NCBI RefSeq assembly: GCF_901538355.1
Contig: NZ_LR593887.1
Location: 6,362,920 to 6,426,919, forward strand
Length of the DNA: 64,000 nt
Direction: 5' to 3'
Source: Tuwongella immobilis
Lineage (GTDB): Bacteria; Planctomycetota; Planctomycetia; Gemmatales; Gemmataceae
Shown: positions 25,901 to 34,255 of the stretch, one piece after another
Layout of the letters: each line of letters starts with the position of its first letter
How positions within the stretch are numbered: the stretch's first letter is position 1
Program-made: the position numbers and the translations under genes
The notes under the pieces: model-generated
Databases searched by the model: none
What the model was told of the DNA's origin: nothing
The model's input: the letters and a program-made list of their open reading frames with translations, nothing else

Positions 25901-26749
25901 ATGCGCCAACCCATCGGCAATCTCGGCCAGACATGCCAAGACTTCCACCCACGGCGGGAATTTCCCCGCTCGGCGATGCTGCTGAATCCAATCGTGCAGG
26001 GTGATTCCCGGCACATATTGGCTAATCAAGATCGGCACATCGGCATCCAGCATTTCGACCGCATAAATCGGCACCAACGCCGGATGATCCAACCGACCAG
26101 CCGCCTCGGCCTCCGACATCAGTCGATTGCGATATTGCGGATTCCACCCACGATCCAACCGAGGCACCTTCACGGCCACATCGCGATTCAAGGTCAAATC
26201 TTTGGCCAGATAAACCGTGCCAAATCCCCCTTCACCAATCAGTCGCAGAATCGGGAATCGGCCAATGGTTTGCGGCAACCACGATGGGCGATCCGAATCG
26301 ACACGAGGCACCCGAATCGGCGTAATCGGCAAGGGCGTGGTGGCAATGGCTTCCGGCGGAAATTGACACGCCGCGTTCCCCGCGTCCATCGCTAACGGAT
26401 TCGACTGCAGCGGATTCAATTGCCAGGTATTCGGCGTCTGAAACGGCGGCTGCAAATCGGTATCCCCCGGCCCCGCAGTCAGCGCACCAGAAGCATGGAA
26501 TTCGTTGGAATTGGGCAGATTCGTGCTTGGTGGAGCGGAACTCGGTGGCACGGAATTCAGCGGAGCGGAATTCGGGAGATCCGCCGACACGGGATCGCCG
26601 CTGGACGGAGCGGAACTGGATGGATCACCACGGGATGGAGCAGAATTTGGCTCAGCGGCTTGGTGCGGCCGGGCGTGCGCATCCCAACCGCGCGGAGCAT
26701 CCGCATCGGGTGCATCGGAGGCATGCATCCCCTTCGATTCATCAACCAT
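22967..26749 (-). CDS. serine/threonine protein kinase with WD40 repeats, 1260 aa
   Basis: Residues 1-160 are a low-complexity Ser/Pro/Asn linker built of near-repeats (SAPSRGDPS, SAPSSGDPV). Residues 164-435 are a Hanks-type kinase: IGEGGFGTVYLAKD glycine loop, VAVKV lysine at about 194, VIHCDLKPSN catalytic loop near 290, DFGLA and GTPPYMSPEQA activation segment. The usual HRD is HCD, so this is a non-RD kinase. One membrane helix lies near 465-485. Residues 560-1240 carry WD40 repeats (HRGDVYGVHFSPDGKLLLSRGKDGTLRFWDP) that probably form a propeller outside the cytoplasm. Start at 26749 after GGGG. Convergent with the ECF sigma gene. Confidence 0.9.
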   Translation of the reverse strand: MVDESKGMHASDAPDADAPRGWDAHARPHQAAEPNSAPSRGDPSSSAPSSGDPVSADLPNSAPLNSVPPSSAPPSTNLPNSNEFHASGALTAGPGDTDLQPPFQTPNTWQLNPLQSNPLAMDAGNAACQFPPEAIATTPLPITPIRVPRVDSDRPSWLPQTIGRFPILRLIGEGGFGTVYLAKDLTLNRDVAVKVPRLDRGWNPQYRNRLMSEAEAAGRLDHPALVPIYAVEMLDADVPILISQYVPGITLHDWIQQHRRAGKFPPWVEVLACLAEIADGLAHAHDRGVIHCDLKPSNILLELGDPRKPRLTDFGLARLQRECPSQQTQTVENKQLLGTPPYMSPEQARNRRLVTRPSDLYALGVVLFESLCGRTPWTEDELLDEPWRLQEETAPSIAKYRPDTPKNLQLVVSHCLAKSPQARYGDAAILAADLRNVQRGEPISFQSPSLWQHWQRWCRRHPMQATGILTAMLVLMGGVLAIAWQNSMLQIRNQRIEDLLAKSEADGTALKQHQRVLRQQNYSLVMRDIRELPDSGRRAELLRGLKQLIPVDGEVDLRGFEWFYLRHLAQAPQRVLTGHRGDVYGVHFSPDGKLLLSRGKDGTLRFWDPERGVPLREPLIAHRAEVNDIAWTEDGRQFATCSDAGEVRLWDRETGQLLAECAVPDSMVYSVAFLVDSEQIVFADNRTRIRHWNRKTGTVSEVSTDANSISVVRYAREAANIQNVFVLADDARIQRYRLTWNHATQRLHAERQEVWNDDKQRNLTPLNSPNRVITSGPGPGPLWLHDFASKQRIALAEYLRIGNWDSHLLAPDQVSMYIGNRNGTIRRLTLDTMASTAMWNVVDGRIWSLAIDPNSRYLAVACSNGTVQLWDPQRLVDADAIWPNRPYRPTIDWGGILGSGIEPVRHLLPKRPAEIPRVQTVPGQSSMLVQVRERYTKSERDSGDVDPDSTSNHRLQLWDIHPPRLRNWIDLPPEIVQDAEKPHWAVLPRGNGLVQVESESGRLLFRSLPDFAVTDEVATRFPASQYGLRTGPIVVSDSVVSWMPVGRPEAMIAVGTDRGWVECWTVSDSGQWQSRMIAVPEGQPQQLAFSGSALMMVNGTDRVWKLDRRADQWQEFATIRSEAGLSMICVHQNRVIVAGEGSDLVTFDAETGELLWQMVEVNRRVRGVTVSPQGDRVMVATSVRPPDEARNGITIRDLTTGEEIFRLGDFSLSDTRGVAIDHTGEWLLQWGLYRTQPAVMRHHAPRTRESNDDENYDVLP

Positions 26750-26945
26750 CAGACAATCCCCACTCGGAAGAGTCGATTGGGGAGATTCTCACATGCGTTA
26801 AATTGGAGAGAATCCCGAAAACGCGAATCACACCGTCCTGGATTTCCTTGCATTAAACCACAAGTCGAAAGAGATGTCCATCCTATCGATGAATAATTGG
26901 GATGCTATCGATTTTCATGCGCGGAACCGCTTCCCAATCCTGGGG

Positions 26946-29186
26946 TTAGACTCGCCCCCGCTGCCCGGAATCGATTCGCGCATCGCTGGCATCCGCCGCA
27001 TGGGCCAGCGCCTGAATTCGCCAGCGCAGCAGCGTGCAGCGATTGCGAATCTCGGCATTGTTCACCGCTTGTCGCAAGGCGTATCGCGAGCCAACCAGCA
27101 CCACCAAGCGCTTGCCGCGCGTCACGCCGGTGTAGAACAAATTCCGTTGCAGCATGATGTAATGCTGCGTATGCACCGGAATCACCACCGCGGGGTATTC
27201 CGAACCTTGGGATTTGTGCACGCTAATGGCGTAAGCCAACGACACTTCATCCAGTTCGTTGAATTCGTACACCACCGGTCGCCCTTCGAAGTGGATCTCC
27301 ACCTCTTGGCCAACCTCATCAATGCTTTGAATGCGACCAATGTCGCCGTTGAAGACTTCTTTCTGATAGTTATTTTGCGTTTGAATCACCTTGTCGCCAA
27401 CGCGGAAGGTCTGGCCGTAGCGCTGCACCTCTTTGCGCTGGGGCGATTCCGGGTTGAGCGCAGCCTGCAAGACGCTGTTGAGGTTGCGCACGCCCAATTC
27501 GGTGCGGTTCATCGGGGCCAACACCTGCACATCCACCAGCGGATCCAGCCCGAATCGAGACGGAATCCGCTCCCGCACCATCATGACGATGCGCTCCAGC
27601 ACCTGCTCCGGTTCGCGGGCCTCCACGAAGTAGAAATCGCCCTGCCCGGCTGGGGCCGATTGCGGCTCCTCGCCCGAATTGATCGCATGGGCAGCCCGCA
27701 CAATCCACGACTGTTCCGCCTGGCGAAAAATCTCGGTCAGCCGCACCACCGGAATTTGCCCCGAGTGGATCAGGTCGGCCAGCACCGTCCCCGGCCCGAC
27801 CGATGGCAACTGATCGACATCTCCCACCAGCACCACACACGCCCAAGGCGGCACCGCACGCAGCAGTTGATTCAGCAGCACAATATCCACCATGGAGGCT
27901 TCGTCCATCACCAGCAGATCGGCCTCGATTGGCTCATCGGCAGACTTTTTGAATCCGCCATTGGTCGGATCGAACTCCAACAGTCGATGGATGGTCTTCG
28001 CTTCCTGCCCGGTCGATTCGCTGAGTCGCTTCGCGGCTCGCCCCGTCGGGGCACACAGCACAATGCGCTGCCGCTTGGCGTTGAAAATTTCGATGATGCC
28101 GCGAACGATGGTGGTCTTCCCCACGCCGGGTCCGCCGGTGATGACCAGCAATTTTTCCTGAAGCGATGCCTCGATCGCCAAGCGCTGCGTCTTGGCCAGC
28201 GTGATGCCCATTTTCGCTTCAATGCCGGCAATCAGCGTGGCGGCATCTTCATTCGCCAGCGGATGCGCGCCCCGATTCAGCCGCACCAGCAGCCGCGCGA
28301 CGTTGGTTTCCGCCAGATGCAACGGCGTCAGAAACAGCCACGGATCGCTCCCGGCCAGCGCCAACGCTTCCCGAGGCGGAATCTCGCGGACAATCTCTTT
28401 TTCCAGCACACATTCATCTATGGCGTCGCGGATCATCGGCTCATCGATATCCGTCAATTCGATGACTTTCTCGATGACCAACGGCTCCGGCGAACCGACA
28501 TTCCCCGACGCGGAAAGCTCCTGCAAGATGAAGCGGATCGCCGCCCGCGCCCGCATCACCGAATTCGCGGGCAGTCCCAGACTGCGCGCCAATTCATCCG
28601 CAATTTTGAAGCCCACGCCCCAAATATCGGTGGTCAGCCGATACGGATTCGCCCGCACCAGCTCCACCGCTTGATCGCCATAGGTTTTGTAAATCCGCAC
28701 CGCGCGGGCCGTCCCCACCCCGTGCGATTTCAGAAACAGCATGATCGACCGCACGCCCTTTTGTTCTTCCCACGATTGGCGAATCTGCTGAAGGCGTCGC
28801 GGGCCAATGCCTTTGATTTCGCTGAGATGGGTGGGCGATTCGTCAATCACTTGCAAGGTGCGGTCGCCGAATACTTCGACGATCTTCTTCGCGTAATGCG
28901 GCCCGATGCCGCGGACCAGCCCGGAACTGAGATATTTGACGATGCCTTCGATGGTGTGCGGCGGCGTGGTGATGAGTGATTCGGCTTTGAATTGAATCCC
29001 GTGCTCGCGATCGGTCACCCATTGCCCGGTGGCCTGGATGTATTCCCCGGCCACCACGCTGGAAATGGTGCCGACGACGGTGAGCAGATCACGCCGCCCC
29101 GAAACTTTCACGCGCAGCACCGCATATCCCGATTCCACGCTGTGAAAGGTGATGCGTTCGATGCTGCCGCTGATCGTCTCGGACAT
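26946..29186 (-). CDS. recD2: RecD2-family ATP-dependent DNA helicase, 746 aa
   Basis: The N-terminal OB-like and helix-hairpin-helix region typical of RecD2 is present (SGLVRGIGPHYAKKIVEVFG near 90, IKGIGPRRLQQIRQSW near 125), so it is RecD2 and not the RecBCD subunit. Superfamily-1B helicase motifs follow: Walker A GGPGVGKTT near 350, motif Ia APTGRAAKRL, Walker B VMDEASMVD, motif III VGDVDQLPSVGPG, motif IV/V and the terminal AYAISVHKSQGSEYP and LFYTGVTRGKR. It is a 5'-3' helicase in DNA repair. ATG at 29186 after GGGGAG. Full family length. Upstream of it is an unrelated exported protein gene. Confidence 0.93.
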   Translation of the reverse strand: MSETISGSIERITFHSVESGYAVLRVKVSGRRDLLTVVGTISSVVAGEYIQATGQWVTDREHGIQFKAESLITTPPHTIEGIVKYLSSGLVRGIGPHYAKKIVEVFGDRTLQVIDESPTHLSEIKGIGPRRLQQIRQSWEEQKGVRSIMLFLKSHGVGTARAVRIYKTYGDQAVELVRANPYRLTTDIWGVGFKIADELARSLGLPANSVMRARAAIRFILQELSASGNVGSPEPLVIEKVIELTDIDEPMIRDAIDECVLEKEIVREIPPREALALAGSDPWLFLTPLHLAETNVARLLVRLNRGAHPLANEDAATLIAGIEAKMGITLAKTQRLAIEASLQEKLLVITGGPGVGKTTIVRGIIEIFNAKRQRIVLCAPTGRAAKRLSESTGQEAKTIHRLLEFDPTNGGFKKSADEPIEADLLVMDEASMVDIVLLNQLLRAVPPWACVVLVGDVDQLPSVGPGTVLADLIHSGQIPVVRLTEIFRQAEQSWIVRAAHAINSGEEPQSAPAGQGDFYFVEAREPEQVLERIVMMVRERIPSRFGLDPLVDVQVLAPMNRTELGVRNLNSVLQAALNPESPQRKEVQRYGQTFRVGDKVIQTQNNYQKEVFNGDIGRIQSIDEVGQEVEIHFEGRPVVYEFNELDEVSLAYAISVHKSQGSEYPAVVIPVHTQHYIMLQRNLFYTGVTRGKRLVVLVGSRYALRQAVNNAEIRNRCTLLRWRIQALAHAADASDARIDSGQRGRV

Positions 29187-29372
29187 AACTCCCCGCCATC
29201 CGATCGGGAGATTCGCTCGAAATTACCAGCCGATTCTACTCCCAACGGACGACGAAAACAAGCAACCGTTCCCGCATCGACAGATTCCCCAATTCCAATG
29301 CCGCATGCCAGGGAAAATACCACGCGGGAATCAGCCCGAAGTTGGCCCGAAGTTGGCATCAATCGCCAAAGA

Positions 29373-29900
29373 TTATCGGCGAATCAGCGTCAGCGGCTGC
29401 GTCTCTCCCAGAAACTCGCCGGAGAGCGTCAGGTTGCCTTCTTCCGTGACATTCGTGATGAGCAGCGAGGTGAGTTGCGTCGAATCGGATTCATCGCCAT
29501 CCACGGGATTGAGCGACAGCCGAATCACGCATCCGATGATTTCGAAATTTCCGCTGCGAAATTCGATGCGTTTGCTGCGAGGATTTTTGAACGCGATGCG
29601 GCAATCCCCCTCCGCCCCCATGACCATTCCCATCAATCCCCCGTCGGCTTGCACACGCTTGAGGTCTTTTTTCACCAGTGCCCAGTTGCCAAGGATCATT
29701 TCTTGCAGCGGCAACGTGATGGAAAAATCGTCGTCCGCCCCATCTGCGGGAGCGTCTTCTGGAGCCGCCTTGGGGACTTCGACGGCGTTTTCGGGTCCCC
29801 CCGAGGCCGCCGACTGCGCCGAAATCGACTTCGGGGTGAGCACCAGCGCGCCAAAAGCGCCCATCAGTAGACACGCCAACGCAACGGAGAATTTCCGCAT
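29373..29900 (-). CDS. hypothetical exported protein, 175 aa
   Basis: ATG at 29900 with GGAG at good spacing. A signal peptide covers residues 1-29 (MRKFSVALACLLMGAFGALV, cleavage likely near SAQSAAS), then an acidic Pro/Ala linker (about 30-60). The rest is a compact beta-type domain (ITLPLQEMILGNWALVKKDL, FRSGNFEIIGCVIRLSLNP, NVTEEGNLTLSGEFLGE). No known family is recognised. It is probably periplasmic. It ends 186 bases upstream of recD2 in the same orientation. Confidence 0.6.
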   Translation of the reverse strand: MRKFSVALACLLMGAFGALVLTPKSISAQSAASGGPENAVEVPKAAPEDAPADGADDDFSITLPLQEMILGNWALVKKDLKRVQADGGLMGMVMGAEGDCRIAFKNPRSKRIEFRSGNFEIIGCVIRLSLNPVDGDESDSTQLTSLLITNVTEEGNLTLSGEFLGETQPLTLIRR

Positions 29901-30076
29901 GACTTTGCTCCTGCATTTCATGAGAGGACATCGCACACCGCGACCCAAGTTGCCCGAAAGAAAGGTTCGGCCAGGCAACTGGTGCATGCATCGGGAGGTT
30001 GAGATGTGTTTCCCGATCTGCCCCACTTCGTATGGCACAAAGCAAGCCGTATCAAGCGATTCTGCACGACACCCAT

Positions 30077-30496
30077 TCATCCATCGCTGCGAGGTAACTC
30101 GATTCGCGGTGCGGATTCTTGGACCAACGGCAGCGGATTGCGAGCGAAAATCCACTCGGGAATCTCACGGCCTTCGATCAGGTGTTCCTGCACGAAGCGT
30201 GGAATGCGCTCCACGGTCATGTTGGCGTACCACGTTCCTTCGGGGTAGACCACCAGGATTGGCCCCTGAATACAGACCCGCAAACAGCCGACCTTGGTGC
30301 GATAACACGCGCCCGGTGCGGTGGACAACGAGAGTTGATGATCTTTCAGCAATCGCTTGAGCAATTCCCAGGCGGCGTTCCCCGTCTCGGAATCGCAGCA
30401 AGTCTCGCCAATACAAAGCAACACATGCCGATAGAACGAGCCAATGCAGAGTTTGTTGGCGATTTCTGCCAATTTCGGATCAGTTGATTCGCTCAT
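30077..30496 (-). CDS. thioredoxin-like [2Fe-2S] ferredoxin, 139 aa
   Basis: The four cluster ligands are in the thioredoxin-like ferredoxin arrangement: Cys28 and Cys33/34 in HVLLCIGETCC, and Cys71 and Cys75 in KVGCLRVC, followed by GPILVVYPEGTWYANMTVERI, which is diagnostic for this small family (shared with the NuoE C-terminal fold). A soluble cytoplasmic electron carrier. ATG at 30496; the upstream ribosome site is weak and a longer frame continues back to 30547. It lies just downstream of the dimethylformamidase-like gene on the same strand (51 bases), so joint transcription with it and tpx is plausible. Confidence 0.85.
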   Translation of the reverse strand: MSESTDPKLAEIANKLCIGSFYRHVLLCIGETCCDSETGNAAWELLKRLLKDHQLSLSTAPGACYRTKVGCLRVCIQGPILVVYPEGTWYANMTVERIPRFVQEHLIEGREIPEWIFARNPLPLVQESAPRIELPRSDG

Positions 30497-30546
30497 GAAT
30501 TTGCCTGCAGTTCCGGAATCCGGCCCATGGAATGCCCCCTGACGCA

Positions 30547-32121
30547 TCAGTCTGCCAGGAAGCGCTGGAGCACGTTGCGGGTCATCTGGGTCGTGATGGC
30601 ATCAATGAGTAAACCGGTCGGATAGGTGATCGATCCCACCGAAAAGACCTGTCCGCCACTGGGTGTCTCGAAGCAGACCATTTCCGCGCCGCCGTTGTCG
30701 GGGTTCAATCCGCGGGCCAGAATGGTGACGCCGGGCGGGGTGTGCGGCGTGGTTTTGTCGGTCTCGTGGCCGCTGGCGCCGCCGCTGTAGCGCTGGGCCA
30801 GAATATGCTCGCCGAACAGGTCGCCCGCTTCCAGGCCGGTGCCCGCGAAGACCCAATGCCCCGGTTCCAGCACCTGATACGGGGCCGCCGTCATCGCACC
30901 GGCATCGGTGTAGACCACCCCCAACACGCTGGCTTCGCTTGCCTCGACGGCGTGCATGCGGCTTTCTCGATCCGCAGGCCAGGAATTCAGACAAACCATC
31001 GCCCGACCATCATCGACGAATTCCACAGCGCAATTCAGGCCGTTGCCCCCCAGGTACATCAGCCGCCCGCCCTGCTCGAACACCCACGATCGCAGTTTGC
31101 GAAACATGGGCACGCTCCAGTATTCCGGGTGCGTGGAAATGACCAGCACACGATATTGGCTCAAGTCCAGCGTGCCATCATGCAATTGGGCATCGCTGTA
31201 GAAATCGTAGGCGAAATCTTCGCGCTCCAACCAGGCGAGCAATCGCCACTCGGCCTCGGCGAGGTGGCACGCCTGCCGACCTTCGATCAGATCCGTGGAA
31301 TGCACCGATTCGGGGATGTGGTTGTACGGTTCCGGCCGATCGAATGACAGGGGATCAAACGACGGTCCCGATTTCCATTCGCCGTAATCGGCACTGCGGT
31401 AGCGGGGCAAATCTTGCTGCGAATTGACAATCGGCTCCTGCGGCATGCAGCTCGCCAGGATGTAATTGCTTCGACCACCGAAGGGATTGTACGCATTCCA
31501 GGTATTGGTGCTGGCCAGCACGGCAATCTTGGCGGTGGGCGATTTCGGGGCGACCACGAGCGGGAAACTGAAGAATTCCCCGTGGGCCGTCTCCGCGTGA
31601 AAGTAATACAACCCCGACCGATTCGGAGCCACAATCGTCTGCCCGTGGACCCCATGCCCCGCCTTCCAGCGGACGCCGGTTTCGGCAAAGAAACCATCGG
31701 GGACAATCTGCATCGATGCTCGTGGGCCGTGGTTGTCGTACCAGCCCACATTTTGCACAAATTCCTTTTGCAGCCCGTATCGCCACAGCGAAAGTTTGTA
31801 CGCCTCGGTGCTATGCACGCGAAATTGCACTCGCTCGTCGCCCTGCACCCATTTGGGCCAGGCGTAGCCGAGCAACCCATCGCGCAGCAATCGGAATTGC
31901 AACGGGGGTTGGCCCGGCGACACGGTCACCGTCACGCGCTTGGAGCCGAATCCCGCCTTCGCCAACGCCACGGAATATTCCCCGGCGGGAAGTTCGAGCA
32001 GGACGGCTCCGGATGCGGTGGACACGGCAGCGAACCGATGCCCTTGTACCGAACGAAATTCCAATGCCACCCCTTCCAGAGCGGCAAACATTTCATCGCT
32101 AACAAAGGCAATCGGCTGCAT
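30547..32121 (-). CDS. N,N-dimethylformamidase beta-subunit-like protein, 524 aa
   Basis: Residues 1-80 are a small carboxypeptidase-regulatory-like beta domain (ELPAGEYSVALAKAGFGSKRVTV). The remainder matches the large-subunit domain of N,N-dimethylformamidase: AVLASTNTWNAYNPFGGRSNY near 200, DFYSDAQLHDG near 320, HPEYWSVPMFRKLRSWVFEQGGRLMYLGGNG near 340-370. The family has a glutamine-amidotransferase-like fold; few members are characterised, so formamide hydrolysis is only possible. No signal peptide. Its ATG (32121) starts three bases after the tpx stop, indicating one operon and hinting at a role in redox or detoxification. Confidence 0.8.
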   Translation of the reverse strand: MQPIAFVSDEMFAALEGVALEFRSVQGHRFAAVSTASGAVLLELPAGEYSVALAKAGFGSKRVTVTVSPGQPPLQFRLLRDGLLGYAWPKWVQGDERVQFRVHSTEAYKLSLWRYGLQKEFVQNVGWYDNHGPRASMQIVPDGFFAETGVRWKAGHGVHGQTIVAPNRSGLYYFHAETAHGEFFSFPLVVAPKSPTAKIAVLASTNTWNAYNPFGGRSNYILASCMPQEPIVNSQQDLPRYRSADYGEWKSGPSFDPLSFDRPEPYNHIPESVHSTDLIEGRQACHLAEAEWRLLAWLEREDFAYDFYSDAQLHDGTLDLSQYRVLVISTHPEYWSVPMFRKLRSWVFEQGGRLMYLGGNGLNCAVEFVDDGRAMVCLNSWPADRESRMHAVEASEASVLGVVYTDAGAMTAAPYQVLEPGHWVFAGTGLEAGDLFGEHILAQRYSGGASGHETDKTTPHTPPGVTILARGLNPDNGGAEMVCFETPSGGQVFSVGSITYPTGLLIDAITTQMTRNVLQRFLAD

Positions 32122-32124
32122 GCA

Positions 32125-32643
32125 TCACACCAATTTCTTCAGGGCTTCCAGGGCGTCGGTATAGTTGGGGTCCGAAGTCACTTCCGGCACATATTCCACG
32201 TAGGTCACTTTGCCAGCGGCATCGACGACGAACACCGCGCGGGTCAGCAGCGACAGCGGCAGCCCTTCCAGCAGCACGCCATAGCCTTTGCCAAACGAGT
32301 GATTGTGGACATCGGAGAGCGTCTTCATGTTGGCCACGCCTTCCGCGGCGCAGAATCGCTTTTGAGCGAACGGCAGATCGAGGCTGACGGTGTAGCAAGC
32401 GACCTTGTCGCCCAGTGCTGCGAGACCTTCTTCAAACGTCTTGGTCTGGCGGCTGCAAACGGGGGTATCCAACGACGGCACCACGCTGAACAGGCGGGGC
32501 TTGGCGGGGGTGTCGGCCAGGGTCACCGGGGCCAATCCATCCAGGCACTTGAAATCGGGAGCGGGTTGCCCCACTTGCACAGCGGAACCAACCAATGCTT
32601 TCGGGTCACCCTTGAAAGTCACAGCAGCGGCGCGGGTTTCCAT
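32125..32643 (-). CDS. tpx: thiol peroxidase (Tpx-type peroxiredoxin)
   Basis: 172 residues, normal length. PSLDTPVCSRQTKTF holds the peroxidatic Cys63, and Cys98 in RFCAAEG is the resolving cysteine of atypical 2-Cys Tpx enzymes. The N-terminal VTFKGDPKALVGSAVQVGQPAPDF and the C-terminal EVTSDPNYTDALEALKKL are also family-typical. It reduces hydrogen and alkyl peroxides in the cytoplasm using thioredoxin. First gene of a unit with the dimethylformamidase-like gene. Confidence 0.95.
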   Translation of the reverse strand: METRAAAVTFKGDPKALVGSAVQVGQPAPDFKCLDGLAPVTLADTPAKPRLFSVVPSLDTPVCSRQTKTFEEGLAALGDKVACYTVSLDLPFAQKRFCAAEGVANMKTLSDVHNHSFGKGYGVLLEGLPLSLLTRAVFVVDAAGKVTYVEYVPEVTSDPNYTDALEALKKLV

Positions 32644-32746
32644 AGCGAGAATCCTTGTTTGAGAATGCAGCAGGTGGCGGTTGCCCAGTCGCCGTTAGTT
32701 TAGGTACCAACGGGAATTTCGTCCAATCGCCAGCCGATCCCGATTC

Positions 32747-33199
32747 TCAATCGGATTCCGTCTCGTCAAATTCGGGAAATGTCCCATCGCGGGCCAAATC
32801 CAAATAGCGGGGATCTTCCCCTTCAAAGATTTCTTCGCCTTCGGTCTCCAAGGCGCTGGTCAACCATTGGCGGGCTTCTTCGAGTTCGCCCAACTCGGCC
32901 AGGCATTGCCCTAACCGCAAGCAGAGAAACGGGTTATCCGGAGCTTCGGGATAATGTTGCATCGCTTCCCGCAGGGCGGTGGCGGCTTCGGCAAAATCTT
33001 CGTTCAAGAAATAGACATCACCCAACGCACCCAAAATCCACAGCCCCGCATCCCAACTCCATCGCGGCTCCGGGAGCAGTTGCCAGGCTTTCTGAAAGCA
33101 GGCAATCGACTCCGCAAACTGATCTTCTTCTTCGAGTTCATCCCCTTGTTCACACAGGGCACGAATTTGAGCATACAAGGCATCCGGCAATTCAGGCAT
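32747..33199 (-). CDS. TPR-repeat protein, 150 aa
   Basis: Acidic helical protein with at least three tetratricopeptide-like repeats: FAESIACFQKAWQLLPEP, FAEAATALREAMQHYPEAP and LGELEEARQWLTSALETEGE. No signal peptide. Such proteins mediate protein contacts; no partner can be named. The start is uncertain: the ATG at 33199 begins with MPELPDALYAQIRAL, which fits the repeat, but it lacks a clear ribosome site, and the frame stays open to 33334. Confidence 0.7.
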   Translation of the reverse strand: MPELPDALYAQIRALCEQGDELEEEDQFAESIACFQKAWQLLPEPRWSWDAGLWILGALGDVYFLNEDFAEAATALREAMQHYPEAPDNPFLCLRLGQCLAELGELEEARQWLTSALETEGEEIFEGEDPRYLDLARDGTFPEFDETESD

Positions 33200-33875
33200 G
33201 GGAGCACTCGGGGGAGAGAAACCATCGGCATCGCAGAAAAACCGCTGAGAAATTTCCAAATTTCCTGGAACCGAAACCCCATTCGATGCGTCTGACTTGG
33301 GCGAATCCCTTGGCGTACCGAATTTTTCAGGCACCGCAAGACACGATCGGCAAAATTCTTGGAAATTTCCTAAAGAGTGATCCCGTCAATGCTTGACGCC
33401 GTCAAGAGCAAAACTTATCATTATTTGGGATATCGTCGTGTCGTGGATTCGGGAAGGCCAATTTCCCAACTCTCCATCCCTCCGCTTGGCATCGGCTGAG
33501 GTCTGGACAAACCGGATGGCCCGCTTCGGAGAATCGCGACGACGCATTCGAGCCGTTCGAGCTAGGCCGCCGACCAATCGGTGAGCCGATTCGCAGCCCC
33601 ACTGCGACCCGACCGGATCGGCCGTTGGATCACTCCCACTCCGAACGCAGGGATTCGGCGGATGATCCTTATCAAGCCGCCCTTGCAGCGTCAGAAGCCT
33701 CTGACTTTGCCTCTTCTTCGTGGATTGGCGACCCGAAGATAGTCGATATGTCGCCGGTAGGATTGTCGCGGATTCGGGGTCGGATTCCCCGTGCGGCGGT
33801 CCGAAACAACCGCTTCCATCACTGAGATGATCCCCTACTGTGAAGCTCCGGTGTCGGAGAAAAGGATAGGCGGCC
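33200..33875 (+). promoter_or_regulatory. long leader region upstream of csrA with a near-consensus promoter
   Basis: 676 bases without a convincing gene. TTGACG at 33393, a 17-base spacer and TATCAT at 33416 form a good plus-strand promoter. A transcript from there would run about 450 bases before csrA. That stretch holds roughly sixteen GGA triplets, several in loops or near the csrA ribosome site (GGAGAAAAGGATAGG just before the ATG). GGA is the CsrA recognition core. The segment could be an autoregulated leader or contain a small RNA. I see no ORF with coding character. Confidence 0.5.
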
Positions 33876-34091
33876 ATGCTGGTACTGTCCAGAAAAAAAA
33901 ATGAGTCGATCGTCGTCAACGATGACATCATCATCACCGTTGTCGAAATCCGAGGGGACAAAGTCCGCCTCGGAATCGTCGCCCCCAAAGATGTCCCGGT
34001 CCATCGCCAGGAAGTCTTCGAGGCCATCCAATCGACGCAAACCACTCGAACCCAAGAGCCGCCGGCTGCCGCAACGCATCCCACGGAATAA
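33876..34091 (+). CDS. csrA: carbon storage regulator CsrA
   Basis: 71 residues. The canonical CsrA strand order is present: MLVLSRKKNESIVVNDDIIITVVEI, then KVRLGIVAPKDVPVHRQEV with the RNA-binding Arg in VHRQEV. A short Thr/Pro/Ala tail extends beyond the core. It is an RNA-binding dimer that blocks or aids translation at GGA sites. The ribosome site of its own gene overlaps an AAGGATAGG sequence, so autoregulation is likely. A second, prophage-borne CsrA is encoded at 54237. Confidence 0.95.
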   Translation: MLVLSRKKNESIVVNDDIIITVVEIRGDKVRLGIVAPKDVPVHRQEVFEAIQSTQTTRTQEPPAAATHPTE

Positions 34092-34255
34092 GCGGCTGTT
34101 CGATTCCGCCCCCTGATGCGCATCGCCTCGGGGGGACGAGTTCGCTCCTCGCACCGCCATTCGATTCCCCACTGCCGACCATCGGCCCGCATGCCGGTCG
34201 GTCGATTGGGCATTGACTCCATTTTTCTCTTCGAAATTTGCCACCAGGTTTCCTC

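Noticed and set aside
26505-26640. DNA tandem repeat as a separate element
   Set aside because: It encodes the Ser/Pro/Asn low-complexity linker of the kinase and is explained by that.
26874-28979. 701-codon plus-strand frame
   Set aside because: Antisense shadow of recD2; translation is His/Arg/Gln-rich.
33393-33584. 63-codon frame at the csrA leader promoter
   Set aside because: It begins inside the -35 box and shows no coding character.
34116-34255. small genes between csrA and the CoA-binding gene
   Set aside because: Short frames only, no ribosome site or recognisable composition.
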